Of a DNA stretch of 64,000 bases, positions 26,605 through 34,483 are shown one piece after another (the first letter of the stretch is position 1; the number at the start of each line of letters is the position of its first letter). The stretch spans positions 1-64,000 of the forward strand of contig NZ_JACSCW010000007.1 in the NCBI RefSeq assembly GCF_014333585.1, given 5' to 3'. The stretch comes from Hymenobacter sp. BT188 (GTDB taxonomy: Bacteria > Bacteroidota > Bacteroidia > Cytophagales > Hymenobacteraceae). Below the pieces are notes generated by a model that was given only the letters and a program-made list of their open reading frames with translations, had not been told where the DNA came from and did not search any database. A program made the position numbers and the translations under genes.

Positions 26605-28815
26605 CTAGTGGGTGAAGCGCAGGGCCAGCACCACGTTGCGGCCGGGCGCACTGATGCCCGACGCGAACTGCCGGTAGCTCTGGTTTAGCAGGTTCTCGAC
26701 GGCGGCCTGCGCCGTCCAGCGCGGCGTAAGACGGTACTCGGCCCGAACGTTGCCGGTATACCAGCCCAGCGCGCCCGCCGGCGTGGCCTGCTCGAGGTTG
26801 TCCTCACCCGAGGGACTAAACTCACTGGGGCGCTTGCGGCCATTAAATAACACAGATGCCTCCGCCGTGAGGGCGCGGCGGCGGTAGCCGATGCCCGCGC
26901 GCCCGTACAACGGCGGAATATGGTCGAGCGGGACGCGCCGCGTCCGGTCGCGGCCCTGGGTATAGGTTAGACTACCTTGTGCCGACCACCCTCCGCCTAC
27001 CTCGGCCTGCGCGCGGGCACTCAGGCCGTAAATTCGTGCCCGGCCCGTATTAGTGCTGGCGACGGTGGCGTAAGTCGCGCCATTAAATTCCACGGTAGTA
27101 GCTCCGCTAGGGGTGGTATAGGGTTGCACCGTGAGGGCATCGCGTAGCTGGGTGTAGAAACTCGTCAGGGCGACGTGCAGTTTGTTCTCTATCCTTTGCG
27201 ACAATTCCAGCTCGGCCGTCCGCACGCGCTCCGGCCGCAGGTCGGGATTGGGGAGCAGCAGGGTGCCATTGTTCTGCTCGAAGGTCTTGCCCGCATCGTC
27301 CACGTTGGGATTGCGAAAAGCGGTGCCCAGCAGCCCGGAGGCGCGAAACCCACCCGGCAGCTGTGCCACCAGCCCCAGGCTGCCATCCAGCGAGGCCGAG
27401 GATTGCCGGATCTGGCGGACGTCCGTCTGGAAGAAGCGCGGGTCAAACTCGCCGCGCAGGCACACCGTGCTCACGCGCAGCCCCGTGGAAAGGCTGAAAA
27501 CGGGCGACAGGGACCAGCGGTGGGTGGCATAGAGGCCCGTGGTAGCGTAGGTGGCGCCGTTGGGGTAGCGCGTGACAATCGCCTGCCGTTGCCCGGTGCG
27601 CACGTTCCGGGCGGTGCCCGTACTGTGCACCCGGTTGTGGGTTCCCTCCGCGCCGTAGCGCAGCTCGTGGCGACCCAGCGTTTTCTGCAGGTCCAGGTTA
27701 GCCGACCAGACCCGCACCTGCTCCCGATTCTCCTGCCGCCGCTCCTGGCCAAAGTCGCGTACCAGGCGGCTTTCGGCCAGGAGTTGCAGGGCCGGGGTGA
27801 AGTGCAGCGCATCAAAAAAGCGCGTCGGGTGGTGGTACTGATATTGATAGCTGGCCAGCAGCCGGCGCTGCGGGCCGTAGTTCCACTCGGCATAGCGCGG
27901 CAAGCCGTTGGTTTGCACCACGAGGAGGCGGTCGTAGCGCGGCACAGCGGTGGTGGTGGAGTACTGTAGATTTAGCAGATGCTGCTGCTGGGGAGTAGGG
28001 CGGAACAGCAGCTTCTGCAGCACGTCGAGTTGCCCGTACCCTGAGTCGCGCTGCCGGTTAGGATCCGGGTTCACCAGGACGCTGTCGCGCTGGCCCAGGC
28101 GCCGCACGTAGAATCGTTTCTCCCCGAAGCCCGGGAAGGAGGCATAATCGCGGCGGCCCTTGCGCAAATCGTCGAAATCGGTGGCGGTAACGCTGGTCAG
28201 CCACGCCACGCGCCGCCACCCCAGGCTCAGGTCCGCGTGCAGGGTTTTCTCCCGCGCGGCCGTGGCGTAGCGCAGCAGGCCGGCGGCGCCCACCCGCGGG
28301 GCGCGGGCACTGCTGTCCGCGAGCTGGGGCTGCTTGGTATACAGGCTGATAACCCCACCCAGGGCATCGGAGCCGTAGGGCACGGCGCCCGCGCCGCTGA
28401 GTATTTCCACCCGCTCGAGCACGTTCGCGTCGATGCCCAGCACGTTTTGCAGGTGCCCCCCCCGAAAAATCGCATTATTCAGCCGCACCCCGTCAACGAC
28501 CAGCAGCACCTTATTGGCTTCGAAGCCGCGCAACACGGGGCTGCCCCCGCCTAATTGCGACTTCTGCACGTATACCCACCCGCTCTGCTGCAGGGCGTCG
28601 GCCGTCGTGGGCGGGTTCAACTGCCGAATCGTGGGCGCCGACAAGACGTCTACCTGCTGGGGCACCGTCACCCGGGATTCCGCTCCCCGCCGGGCCGATA
28701 TGATCACGTCCTGCAAGCGGATAGCGCGAGCAGAGTCGGGTACGGCTTGCTGGGCGCTGGCCGTCAGGCAGGCCGTTACCAATAGGCCCGTCAACGGCCT
28801 GCGTAGATTGAACAC
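26605..28815 (-). CDS. TonB-dependent outer-membrane receptor (heme/hemoglobin-type)
   Basis: A 736-residue TonB-dependent receptor with a signal peptide (cleavage near TASAQQA). A TonB-box-like LQDVIISARR follows, then a plug domain (about 55-165) with GSPVLRGFEANKVLLVVDGV, RLNNAIFRGGHLQNVLGID and RVEILSGAGAVPYGSDALGG, and a 22-strand barrel ending FASGISAPGRNVVLALRFTH with terminal aromatic residues. The plug pattern is closest to receptors for heme or hemoglobin (HmuR/TonB-hemlactrns type), but substrate assignment by this pattern alone is weak. No SusD, TonB or heme-handling partner is next to it. Confidence 0.92.
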   Translation of the reverse strand: MFNLRRPLTGLLVTACLTASAQQAVPDSARAIRLQDVIISARRGAESRVTVPQQVDVLSAPTIRQLNPPTTADALQQSGWVYVQKSQLGGGSPVLRGFEANKVLLVVDGVRLNNAIFRGGHLQNVLGIDANVLERVEILSGAGAVPYGSDALGGVISLYTKQPQLADSSARAPRVGAAGLLRYATAAREKTLHADLSLGWRRVAWLTSVTATDFDDLRKGRRDYASFPGFGEKRFYVRRLGQRDSVLVNPDPNRQRDSGYGQLDVLQKLLFRPTPQQQHLLNLQYSTTTAVPRYDRLLVVQTNGLPRYAEWNYGPQRRLLASYQYQYHHPTRFFDALHFTPALQLLAESRLVRDFGQERRQENREQVRVWSANLDLQKTLGRHELRYGAEGTHNRVHSTGTARNVRTGQRQAIVTRYPNGATYATTGLYATHRWSLSPVFSLSTGLRVSTVCLRGEFDPRFFQTDVRQIRQSSASLDGSLGLVAQLPGGFRASGLLGTAFRNPNVDDAGKTFEQNNGTLLLPNPDLRPERVRTAELELSQRIENKLHVALTSFYTQLRDALTVQPYTTPSGATTVEFNGATYATVASTNTGRARIYGLSARAQAEVGGGWSAQGSLTYTQGRDRTRRVPLDHIPPLYGRAGIGYRRRALTAEASVLFNGRKRPSEFSPSGEDNLEQATPAGALGWYTGNVRAEYRLTPRWTAQAAVENLLNQSYRQFASGISAPGRNVVLALRFTH

Positions 28816-29189
28816 GACGCTAGTAGGGAGAGGTGGCGTTTAGACGGGTAAGGTAAATAAAAAGGCTAAATAGGCTAGACGCCCAATGCGCTGGCGCTCG
28901 TATTCCGGCGGGGAAGGGGGCGTTCAGCCTCGACCCAGCGAGGGCCAGGCAAACAGGCACCTTTGTCAACCGCTGCTTCCCCGGTAGGTCGAGGTCGAAA
29001 GGGCCAGGCTCAGAAAAGCCCCCCGGCTGGCGCTCCTGCTGCTCACCCCGGGCCGCCTCGTGGCGCGCGCTCAGACCTCACTGAGCGGGGGTGGAGTGGG
29101 AAGGCTTCGGCGGAACCTTGCTAGGCAGCAGAACAAGAAATTGCCGCTCGAACGTCACCTTGCCTGATCATCGTACCCAGCCGCGCCAG
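28816..29189. other. GC-rich intergenic region left of the eCIS cluster
   Basis: The start of a 600-base gap between the divergent TonB receptor and eCIS genes. No gene recognised. Promoters for both directions must lie in this gap, but no convincing -33/-7 pair was found. Confidence 0.4.
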
Positions 29190-29210
29190 TTTCAGTGCTG
29201 GCACTGATGT
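29190..29210 (+). repeat. Left copy of the 21-bp direct repeat flanking the eCIS cluster
   Basis: TTTCAGTGCTGGCACTGATG plus T, containing the dyad TCAGTGC/GCACTGA. It matches 55788-55808 at 20 of 21 positions. The similarity continues loosely into GTTCC and TAGCTTG-AAGCC-TAC in the next 45 bases of both copies. It may be the relic of an element or a recombination boundary. Confidence 0.75.
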
Positions 29211-29417
29211 AAACCCTGCGTTCCGAGCTTAGCTTGAAGCCCTACTAACCGGGCAAAGGCCACCCTACTCATCGGCTCCTGGGCTCGCGTACCCACTCGG
29301 CCGCGGCGCGCCAGTTTAGCTACCGGCTGCTTCCGGCAACGGGCCCGCCGGAAGTGGGCTGCCCGCCTACGGTCCCCCGCCCTGCTTCCTTGCAGGCGTA
29401 TTTATTTCCCCAAGAGA

Positions 29418-30050
29418 ATGATCTCGCATGCGCTCTCCATCGTGGTTAATGAGTTAAACAAGCACCTGGCGGCTTACGGCCTGGTTACGCCGCCTAACGA
29501 AGCGAAGCTGGGAAATCTGGCGGAAGGCTTGGGGGGCCAAAACGGGGGCGTGCCGCGCGACCGGCTGATCCTGTCGGTGGTCAATATTACGGAGGAAGCC
29601 ACGCTGAAAAACCTCCCCCACTACGTGCGCAACGACGTCAAGCTCACGGCCACGTACGAGAACCCGCCCGTGTTTCTCAACTTCCAGATTCTGGTGGCGG
29701 CCACGCACAGCGACTACATCAATGCCTTGCTGATTCTCTCGCGCGGAATCCGGTTTTTTCAGGCCCAGCATGTTTTCACGCCGGAAAGCGTCGCGCCCGA
29801 GTCGATCAGCCAGAATGCTCCTACCAATGCGCTGGATCACCTGGACCGCTTCAAGCTCATTTTCGATTTGTACTCGCCTTCCCTGGAGGAAGTGAACCAC
29901 CTCTGGGGCACGCTGGGGGGCAAACAGTACCCGTTTGTGCTGTACCGCCTGCGCATGCTCGATCTCAAGTTCAAGGCGGCCCGCAGCGAGAGCGGCCTGA
30001 TTACGGACATCGCCACTGACTTTTACCATCACCAGCCAACCGAACCATAA
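29418..30050 (+). CDS. eCIS cap/terminator protein (DUF4255, Pvc16/Afp16 type)
   Basis: A 210-residue DUF4255 (Pvc16_N) protein. The family start MISHALSIVVNELNKHLAAY is clear, as is the central block LILSVVNITEEATLKN, then PVFLNFQILVAAT, and YPFVLYRLRMLDLKFKAA at the end. In PVC and Afp particles this protein stops tube and sheath growth and closes the end distal to the baseplate. It is the first gene of the + strand injection-system operon and is separated from the next gene by one base. Function is taken from the characterised homologues; nothing unusual is seen. Confidence 0.93.
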   Translation: MISHALSIVVNELNKHLAAYGLVTPPNEAKLGNLAEGLGGQNGGVPRDRLILSVVNITEEATLKNLPHYVRNDVKLTATYENPPVFLNFQILVAATHSDYINALLILSRGIRFFQAQHVFTPESVAPESISQNAPTNALDHLDRFKLIFDLYSPSLEEVNHLWGTLGGKQYPFVLYRLRMLDLKFKAARSESGLITDIATDFYHHQPTEP

Positions 30051-30051
30051 C

Positions 30052-31065
30052 ATGGCGGAGCGCATCGTCAGTGGCTACCAGCGCCTGTTTGAGGTGAGGC
30101 TACTCCACCATTATTGGCTGGATGAGGGCCCAACCGTGTTCGACGCGTTGCCGGAAGCCGAGCGGCTCGCGCGCCTGCTCACGTATGACGTACGCTCTTT
30201 TCTTTCCTTGGAGCCGACGCCCGCCACCGCCCAAACCTTGCAGGGACTGGGCGCCGTATTTAAAAGCACGGCGCTGGGGGGCCTTGTGGCTACCCGGAAA
30301 GGCACCGTCATTCCCCACGATACCGTGCTGAAGTTTACCGTTCGGATCCAAAGTAGCCAGTTTTTCGACTACACGGCCCTGACGCTGCCTGCCCGCAAGA
30401 TCTATGATTTCTACGATGAGCCGACCAAGCGGGTGGTTCGCTACAAGGAAAACGTGCCCGTTTTCTCCAACCTAACCGGCGTAGCCCGCGGCGCGGGGGC
30501 CAGCCGAGCCCTGTTTCTCTCCCAGGAAATCCCGGCCCTCACGCCTACCGACCGGGTAGAATCGCTCGTCTTGTCGGGGGCGGCGCTCGAGCAGCTTACC
30601 AGTGACCAGCCCGGCGCGGCCACCCAGCAGATAAGCGCCCAGGCCACCGACAGGCCGGTGTACGTGCACCAGGGCGACGTGCCGGCTATTGTGCCCCCGC
30701 CCGGCCTGACGGGGGTGCCCGCCCGCGGCATCCAGCTGACCGAAGGCATTCCCGACGACGTGTTTGCCCTCGTCCGGATAAGGGCGGTCAGGCCGGGCAG
30801 TGCCGAGTATAGCTGCACCAGCGGCGGACTGGCCAAATCCGCGTATCCGGTGTTTCAGGTGCGCTTCCGCAACCGCGCCACTTTCCGGCACTACTTCAAC
30901 CAGTACAGCGGCGCTCCGGTCTCGGCCGAGCCCACCGCCTTACCCCTCACGCGGCGCGGCAACGCGGGCACCAAGCGCAAGCCCCTGACCGGCCTCAGCA
31001 AAGCCTCCTTCGACAGCGCCGTACCCGGCCGAACTACGGGTCTCATCTCGGAGATATTTGAATAA
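30052..31065 (+). CDS. Unknown eCIS-cluster protein
   Basis: 337 residues with no recognised domain. It is soluble, without a signal peptide or membrane helix. The N-terminal half has paired aromatic-rich strands (QRLFEVRLLHHYWLDEG, FFDYTALTLPARKIYDFYDE), and the C-terminal end is basic and Thr/Gly-rich. It is tightly placed between the cap and sheath genes (start one base after the previous stop), so it belongs to the particle or its assembly. Possible roles are a collar, a second cap component or a surface decoration. It has no obvious counterpart in the PVC order pvc1-16 and may be specific to Bacteroidota-type clusters. Confidence 0.7.
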   Translation: MAERIVSGYQRLFEVRLLHHYWLDEGPTVFDALPEAERLARLLTYDVRSFLSLEPTPATAQTLQGLGAVFKSTALGGLVATRKGTVIPHDTVLKFTVRIQSSQFFDYTALTLPARKIYDFYDEPTKRVVRYKENVPVFSNLTGVARGAGASRALFLSQEIPALTPTDRVESLVLSGAALEQLTSDQPGAATQQISAQATDRPVYVHQGDVPAIVPPPGLTGVPARGIQLTEGIPDDVFALVRIRAVRPGSAEYSCTSGGLAKSAYPVFQVRFRNRATFRHYFNQYSGAPVSAEPTALPLTRRGNAGTKRKPLTGLSKASFDSAVPGRTTGLISEIFE

Positions 31066-31101
31066 GTAATTGTCTTACAAAACCTTACTCAGCCTTATGC
31101 C

Positions 31102-32535
31102 ATGCCAGCTCTCTACAAAACGCCGGGAGTTTACATAGAAGAGATTCCCAAGTTCCCCCCCTCCATTGCCCCCGTAGAAACCGCTATTCCCGCCTTCATT
31201 GGCTACACCCAAAAGGCGGAGGATCTGGTGGCCGACGACTTGGTACTCAAGCCAGTTCGCATCGCTTCCATGGTAGGCTACGAAAAGTATTTTGGCGGCC
31301 CGCAGCCCGAGGAAAAGATTAAGGTAGCGGTGGCGGAAACGCAGGTCGACAGCCAAACCCAGGAGATAAAAGCGGTGGGGAAAGTTGCGGAAGCGGACCG
31401 CTCCAAACACATCCTGTACTATGCGATGCAGCTGTTTTTTGCCAACGGCGGCGGCCCCTGCTACATCGTTTCGGCGGGCACTTATAAAGCGTTGGGAGGG
31501 GCTTTGGTAGAAGACGACCTCCATAAGGGCCTGGATGCCTTAGTCAACGTGGACGAACCCACGCTGCTGGTCATTCCGGAAGCGCAACAGCTCAGCATCG
31601 GGGACTTCAAATTGTTGCAGGATGCCGCCCTGGCGCAGTGCGAGCTGTTGAAGGACCGCTTCGTGATTATGGATGTGCACGGCGACGGGGAATCGCTGTC
31701 GGACCCGACGGCTGATCTGCTGGCGGCGGTTGGCAACTTTCGCAACCAAGGCATTGGCACCAAGAACCTGAAATACGGGGCGGCCTACGGTCCCAACCTG
31801 GATACCGTCCTCGATTTGGCCATTAATGAGACTAAGATCGACGTGGACCACAGTATCAACGGGGGCGCCGCGACTACGGCTAAGCTCGACACGTTGAAGG
31901 TTGGCAGCAACCGCCTGTATGAGCTGGCCAAAGCGGCTATCCGCGACATGATCTGCAAAATGCCCCCCAGCGCGGCCGTGGCGGGCATTTACGCCGCCGT
32001 CGATACCAGCCGGGGCGTGTGGAAGGCGCCGGCCAACCTGAGCGTGAGCGCCGTGATTCAGCCATCTATCCAGTTTTCAACCCTCGAGCAGGACCAGATG
32101 AACGTGGATGTGGCGGGGGGCAAATCCGTGAACGCCATTCGCGCTTTTACCGGCAAAGGCACGCTGGTGTGGGGCGCCCGCACCCTGGCGGGCAACGACA
32201 ACGAGTGGCGCTACGTGAACGTGCGGCGCTTTTTCATTTTCGTGGAAGAATCGGTCAAGAAAGCCATCGAATCGTTCGTCTTCGAGCCCAACGACGCCAA
32301 TACCTGGGTGCGCGTGCAGGCCATGATTGAAAACTTCCTGACCACGCTCTGGCGGCAGGGCGCCCTGCAAGGCATCAAGCCCGAACACGCGTTTTACGTG
32401 GCCGTAGGCCTGGGCAAAACCATGACCGCGCTCGATATTCTGGAAGGCCGTCTGAACGTGGAAGTGGGCATGGCGGTAGTGCGCCCCGCCGAGTTCATCA
32501 TCCTCAAGTTCTCGCACAAGTTAGCCGAGTCCTGA
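31102..32535 (+). CDS. eCIS contractile sheath protein (Pvc2 type)
   Basis: A 477-residue phage-sheath-like protein. The N-terminal signature KTPGVYIEEIPKFPPSIAPV and AIPAFIGYTQKAED is diagnostic. The C-terminal subtilisin-like/gp18 core has FIFVEESVKKAIESFVFEPN, WVRVQAMIENFLTTLWRQGA and the end RPAEFIILKFSHKLAES. Contraction of this sheath drives the inner tube out. Only one sheath gene is present, whereas PVC and Afp have three; one sheath is usual in simpler Bacteroidota-type systems. A 36-base gap precedes it. Confidence 0.96.
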   Translation: MPALYKTPGVYIEEIPKFPPSIAPVETAIPAFIGYTQKAEDLVADDLVLKPVRIASMVGYEKYFGGPQPEEKIKVAVAETQVDSQTQEIKAVGKVAEADRSKHILYYAMQLFFANGGGPCYIVSAGTYKALGGALVEDDLHKGLDALVNVDEPTLLVIPEAQQLSIGDFKLLQDAALAQCELLKDRFVIMDVHGDGESLSDPTADLLAAVGNFRNQGIGTKNLKYGAAYGPNLDTVLDLAINETKIDVDHSINGGAATTAKLDTLKVGSNRLYELAKAAIRDMICKMPPSAAVAGIYAAVDTSRGVWKAPANLSVSAVIQPSIQFSTLEQDQMNVDVAGGKSVNAIRAFTGKGTLVWGARTLAGNDNEWRYVNVRRFFIFVEESVKKAIESFVFEPNDANTWVRVQAMIENFLTTLWRQGALQGIKPEHAFYVAVGLGKTMTALDILEGRLNVEVGMAVVRPAEFIILKFSHKLAES

Positions 32536-32584
32536 TCTGAATGTGTGGTACCGAAGCCTCTTCACTTTTTTTTCACAAAGCCCT

Positions 32585-33022
32585 ATGGCACAAGAATATC
32601 CATTGCCCCGATTTCACTTTCAGGTGGACTGGGGAGGCGCTAAGATGAGCTTCACCGAAGTTACCGGCCTCTCCATGCAGGTGCAGGTCATTGAGTACCG
32701 GCACAGCGACAGCCGGGACTTCAGCACCCTCAAAATGCCGGGCCTGAGCAAGAACGAGAACGTGACCATGAAGCGCGGCAAGTTTGAGGGCGACTTCGAT
32801 TTCAACCAGTGGCTCAGTGACATCACCAACGAGCGCGTAAACGGACGCCGCGACGTGGTCATTCGCCTGCTCAATGAGAAACACGAGCCCGTGGCGGCCT
32901 GGTCGGCGACGCGCTGCTTTCCCGTGAAAGTCACGGCCCCCGACCTGAAATCGGATGCCAACGAAGTGGCCGTGGAAAGCATCGAAATCGCGCACGAAGG
33001 CCTGAAGCTGATGAACATCTAA
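32585..33022 (+). CDS. eCIS inner tube protein 1 (Pvc1/gp19-like)
   Basis: A 145-residue tail-tube protein of the conserved phage tail region family: PRFHFQVDWGGAKMSFTEVT, GLSMQVQVIEYR, LKMPGLSKNENVTMKRGKFE and the end VESIEIAHEGLKLMN. It should stack as hexameric rings to form the lumen through which cargo passes. The ATG at 32585 is chosen; an earlier in-frame start would add 14 unrelated residues across the sheath-tube spacer. It follows the sheath by about 50 bases. Confidence 0.95.
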   Translation: MAQEYPLPRFHFQVDWGGAKMSFTEVTGLSMQVQVIEYRHSDSRDFSTLKMPGLSKNENVTMKRGKFEGDFDFNQWLSDITNERVNGRRDVVIRLLNEKHEPVAAWSATRCFPVKVTAPDLKSDANEVAVESIEIAHEGLKLMNI

Positions 33023-33034
33023 CGCTCCGCAACC

Positions 33035-33472
33035 GTGGCCGGCTACTATCCGCCCTGGGGATTCTATTACCGCGTAGAATTCGGCATCAGCAAGAACAAG
33101 CACGACACGGGCTTTCAGTCGGTGTCGGGGCTGGCAGTGGAGTACGAGATGGAGGAATATCGCGAAGGCGGCGAAAACCGCTTTACCCACAAGCTGCCAG
33201 TGCGCACCAAGTACTCCGAGCTGGTGCTTAAGCGGGGCATGCTCACCGACTCGGACGTCATCCGGTGGTGCCTGGCCGCTTTCCGGGACCGTGACTTTCA
33301 ACCTACGGACTTGAACATCATTCTCCTGAATGAAAAAAGTGAGACCCTGCGCGCCTGGATTATCGCCCAGGCCATTCCGAAAAAATGGCTGGTATCGGAC
33401 CTCAATTCCACGGACAATGCCATCGTGGTTGAAACGCTCGAACTCATGTACCGCTACTTCACGGTGCGGTAA
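33035..33472 (+). CDS. eCIS inner tube protein 2 (Pvc5 type)
   Basis: A 145-residue second tube-family protein, with GTG start at 33035. PPWGFYYRVEFG, TGFQSVSGLAVEYEMEEYRE, SELVLKRGMLTDSDVIRW and TLELMYRYFTV match the Pvc5/Afp5 branch, which forms the tube layer next to the baseplate spike. It is homologous to but clearly diverged from the preceding tube gene, so it is not a simple repeat. The GTG is 12 bases after the previous stop, consistent with translational coupling. Confidence 0.93.
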   Translation: MAGYYPPWGFYYRVEFGISKNKHDTGFQSVSGLAVEYEMEEYREGGENRFTHKLPVRTKYSELVLKRGMLTDSDVIRWCLAAFRDRDFQPTDLNIILLNEKSETLRAWIIAQAIPKKWLVSDLNSTDNAIVVETLELMYRYFTVR

Positions 33473-33520
33473 CGAAGAAGTCCGGCTCTTTCGTTACCGC
33501 CCCCCTTGTCCCTCCTTCCC

Positions 33521-33709
33521 ATGCCAATTGAAATCAAGGAACTGCACATTCGCTTCACGGTGAACACAGTGGAAAACGGCCACCACGCGGCGCCGCTGCC
33601 GGGGCTGGTGCCCGCGCGCAACGGCAGCACGGAGGCCGAGAAGCAAGCCATGGTGGCCGAGTGCGTGGAGCAGGTGTTGCAAATTCTGCAAGCGAAAAAA
33701 GAACGCTAA
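33521..33709 (+). CDS. DUF5908 small eCIS protein
   Basis: A 62-residue protein beginning MPIEIKELHIRFTVN, the DUF5908 signature, followed by a Gly/Pro-rich middle and a helical end (VAECVEQVLQILQAKKER). This small family is found almost only between tube and LysM genes of contractile injection systems, in the slot of Pvc6. Its exact role is unknown; by position it is a baseplate-hub or tube-initiation component. The stop codon overlaps the next start (TAATG). Confidence 0.88.
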   Translation: MPIEIKELHIRFTVNTVENGHHAAPLPGLVPARNGSTEAEKQAMVAECVEQVLQILQAKKER

Positions 33710-34428
33710 TGGCAACCGGCGGCAAACTGGAAAAGCTGCTCATTCTGGGCTTTAAAGACTCGAAGGAAGCAGAGCGAGGTGGCATCCGGGAGGCCATCGG
33801 CAACGACGCGTACTTCGAAGCCCTCATCAACCCGGAAAGCTACACGCTGGACTACAAGCTCAAGTTCTCGGAGTTTGACCAAGGCCAGGGCACCAGTGGC
33901 AAGCAACTCAAGTACGAGTACACCGAGCCGGAGGAAATCACCTTTGAGTTTTTGTTCGACAACACCGGCATCATCGACGGCAAGCCCCGCGCGGATATTG
34001 CCGATGATTTGAAGCGGCTCAAGCAGGTACTGATCGAGTACAAAGGCGACGCCCACGAACCGCGGCACTTCAAGCTGGTGTGGGGCCGCCACTCCATTTT
34101 TAAGGGCCGCGTAACCGAGCTGAGCGTCACCTATAAGCTGTTCAATCCGGACGGCAGCCCGATTCGGGCGGTGGCGCGCGTGAAGTTTAAAAGCAGCATC
34201 GAAGAGCAGATTCGGGCGGCGAAAGAAGACAAGAAGTCCCCGGACCTGACCCACGTGCAGCAGGTGAAAGGGGGCGATACGCTACCCCTGCTCTGCTACC
34301 GCATTTACGGCGACGCCCGCTATTACCTGCACGTGGCCGCGGCCAACGGCCTCAGCAACTTCCGCCGCCTCGAGCCGGGCCAGTCCCTGGTATTTCCGCC
34401 CCTCGATAAAACGGCGGCTCCCGGCTGA
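33709..34428 (+). CDS. eCIS LysM-containing hub protein (Pvc7 type)
   Basis: A 239-residue CIS tube/hub protein with a C-terminal LysM domain. The N-terminal part (about 1-165) carries YFEALINPESYTLDYKLKFS, EITFEFLFDNTG and the HFKLVWGRHSIFKGRVTELS block typical of Pvc7/gp53-like proteins. The LysM end reads HVQQVKGGDTLPLLCYRIYG followed by NFRRLEPGQSLVFPP. It is expected to connect the tube to the baseplate; the LysM need not bind murein here. Start at the ATG that overlaps the DUF5908 stop; earlier in-frame codons lie inside that gene. Confidence 0.93.
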   Translation: MATGGKLEKLLILGFKDSKEAERGGIREAIGNDAYFEALINPESYTLDYKLKFSEFDQGQGTSGKQLKYEYTEPEEITFEFLFDNTGIIDGKPRADIADDLKRLKQVLIEYKGDAHEPRHFKLVWGRHSIFKGRVTELSVTYKLFNPDGSPIRAVARVKFKSSIEEQIRAAKEDKKSPDLTHVQQVKGGDTLPLLCYRIYGDARYYLHVAAANGLSNFRRLEPGQSLVFPPLDKTAAPG

Positions 34429-34483
34429 GTCAAGCAGCTTTTGCACAAGGTTATGACTGATTTCATTCTCTACCGCTAGAAAA

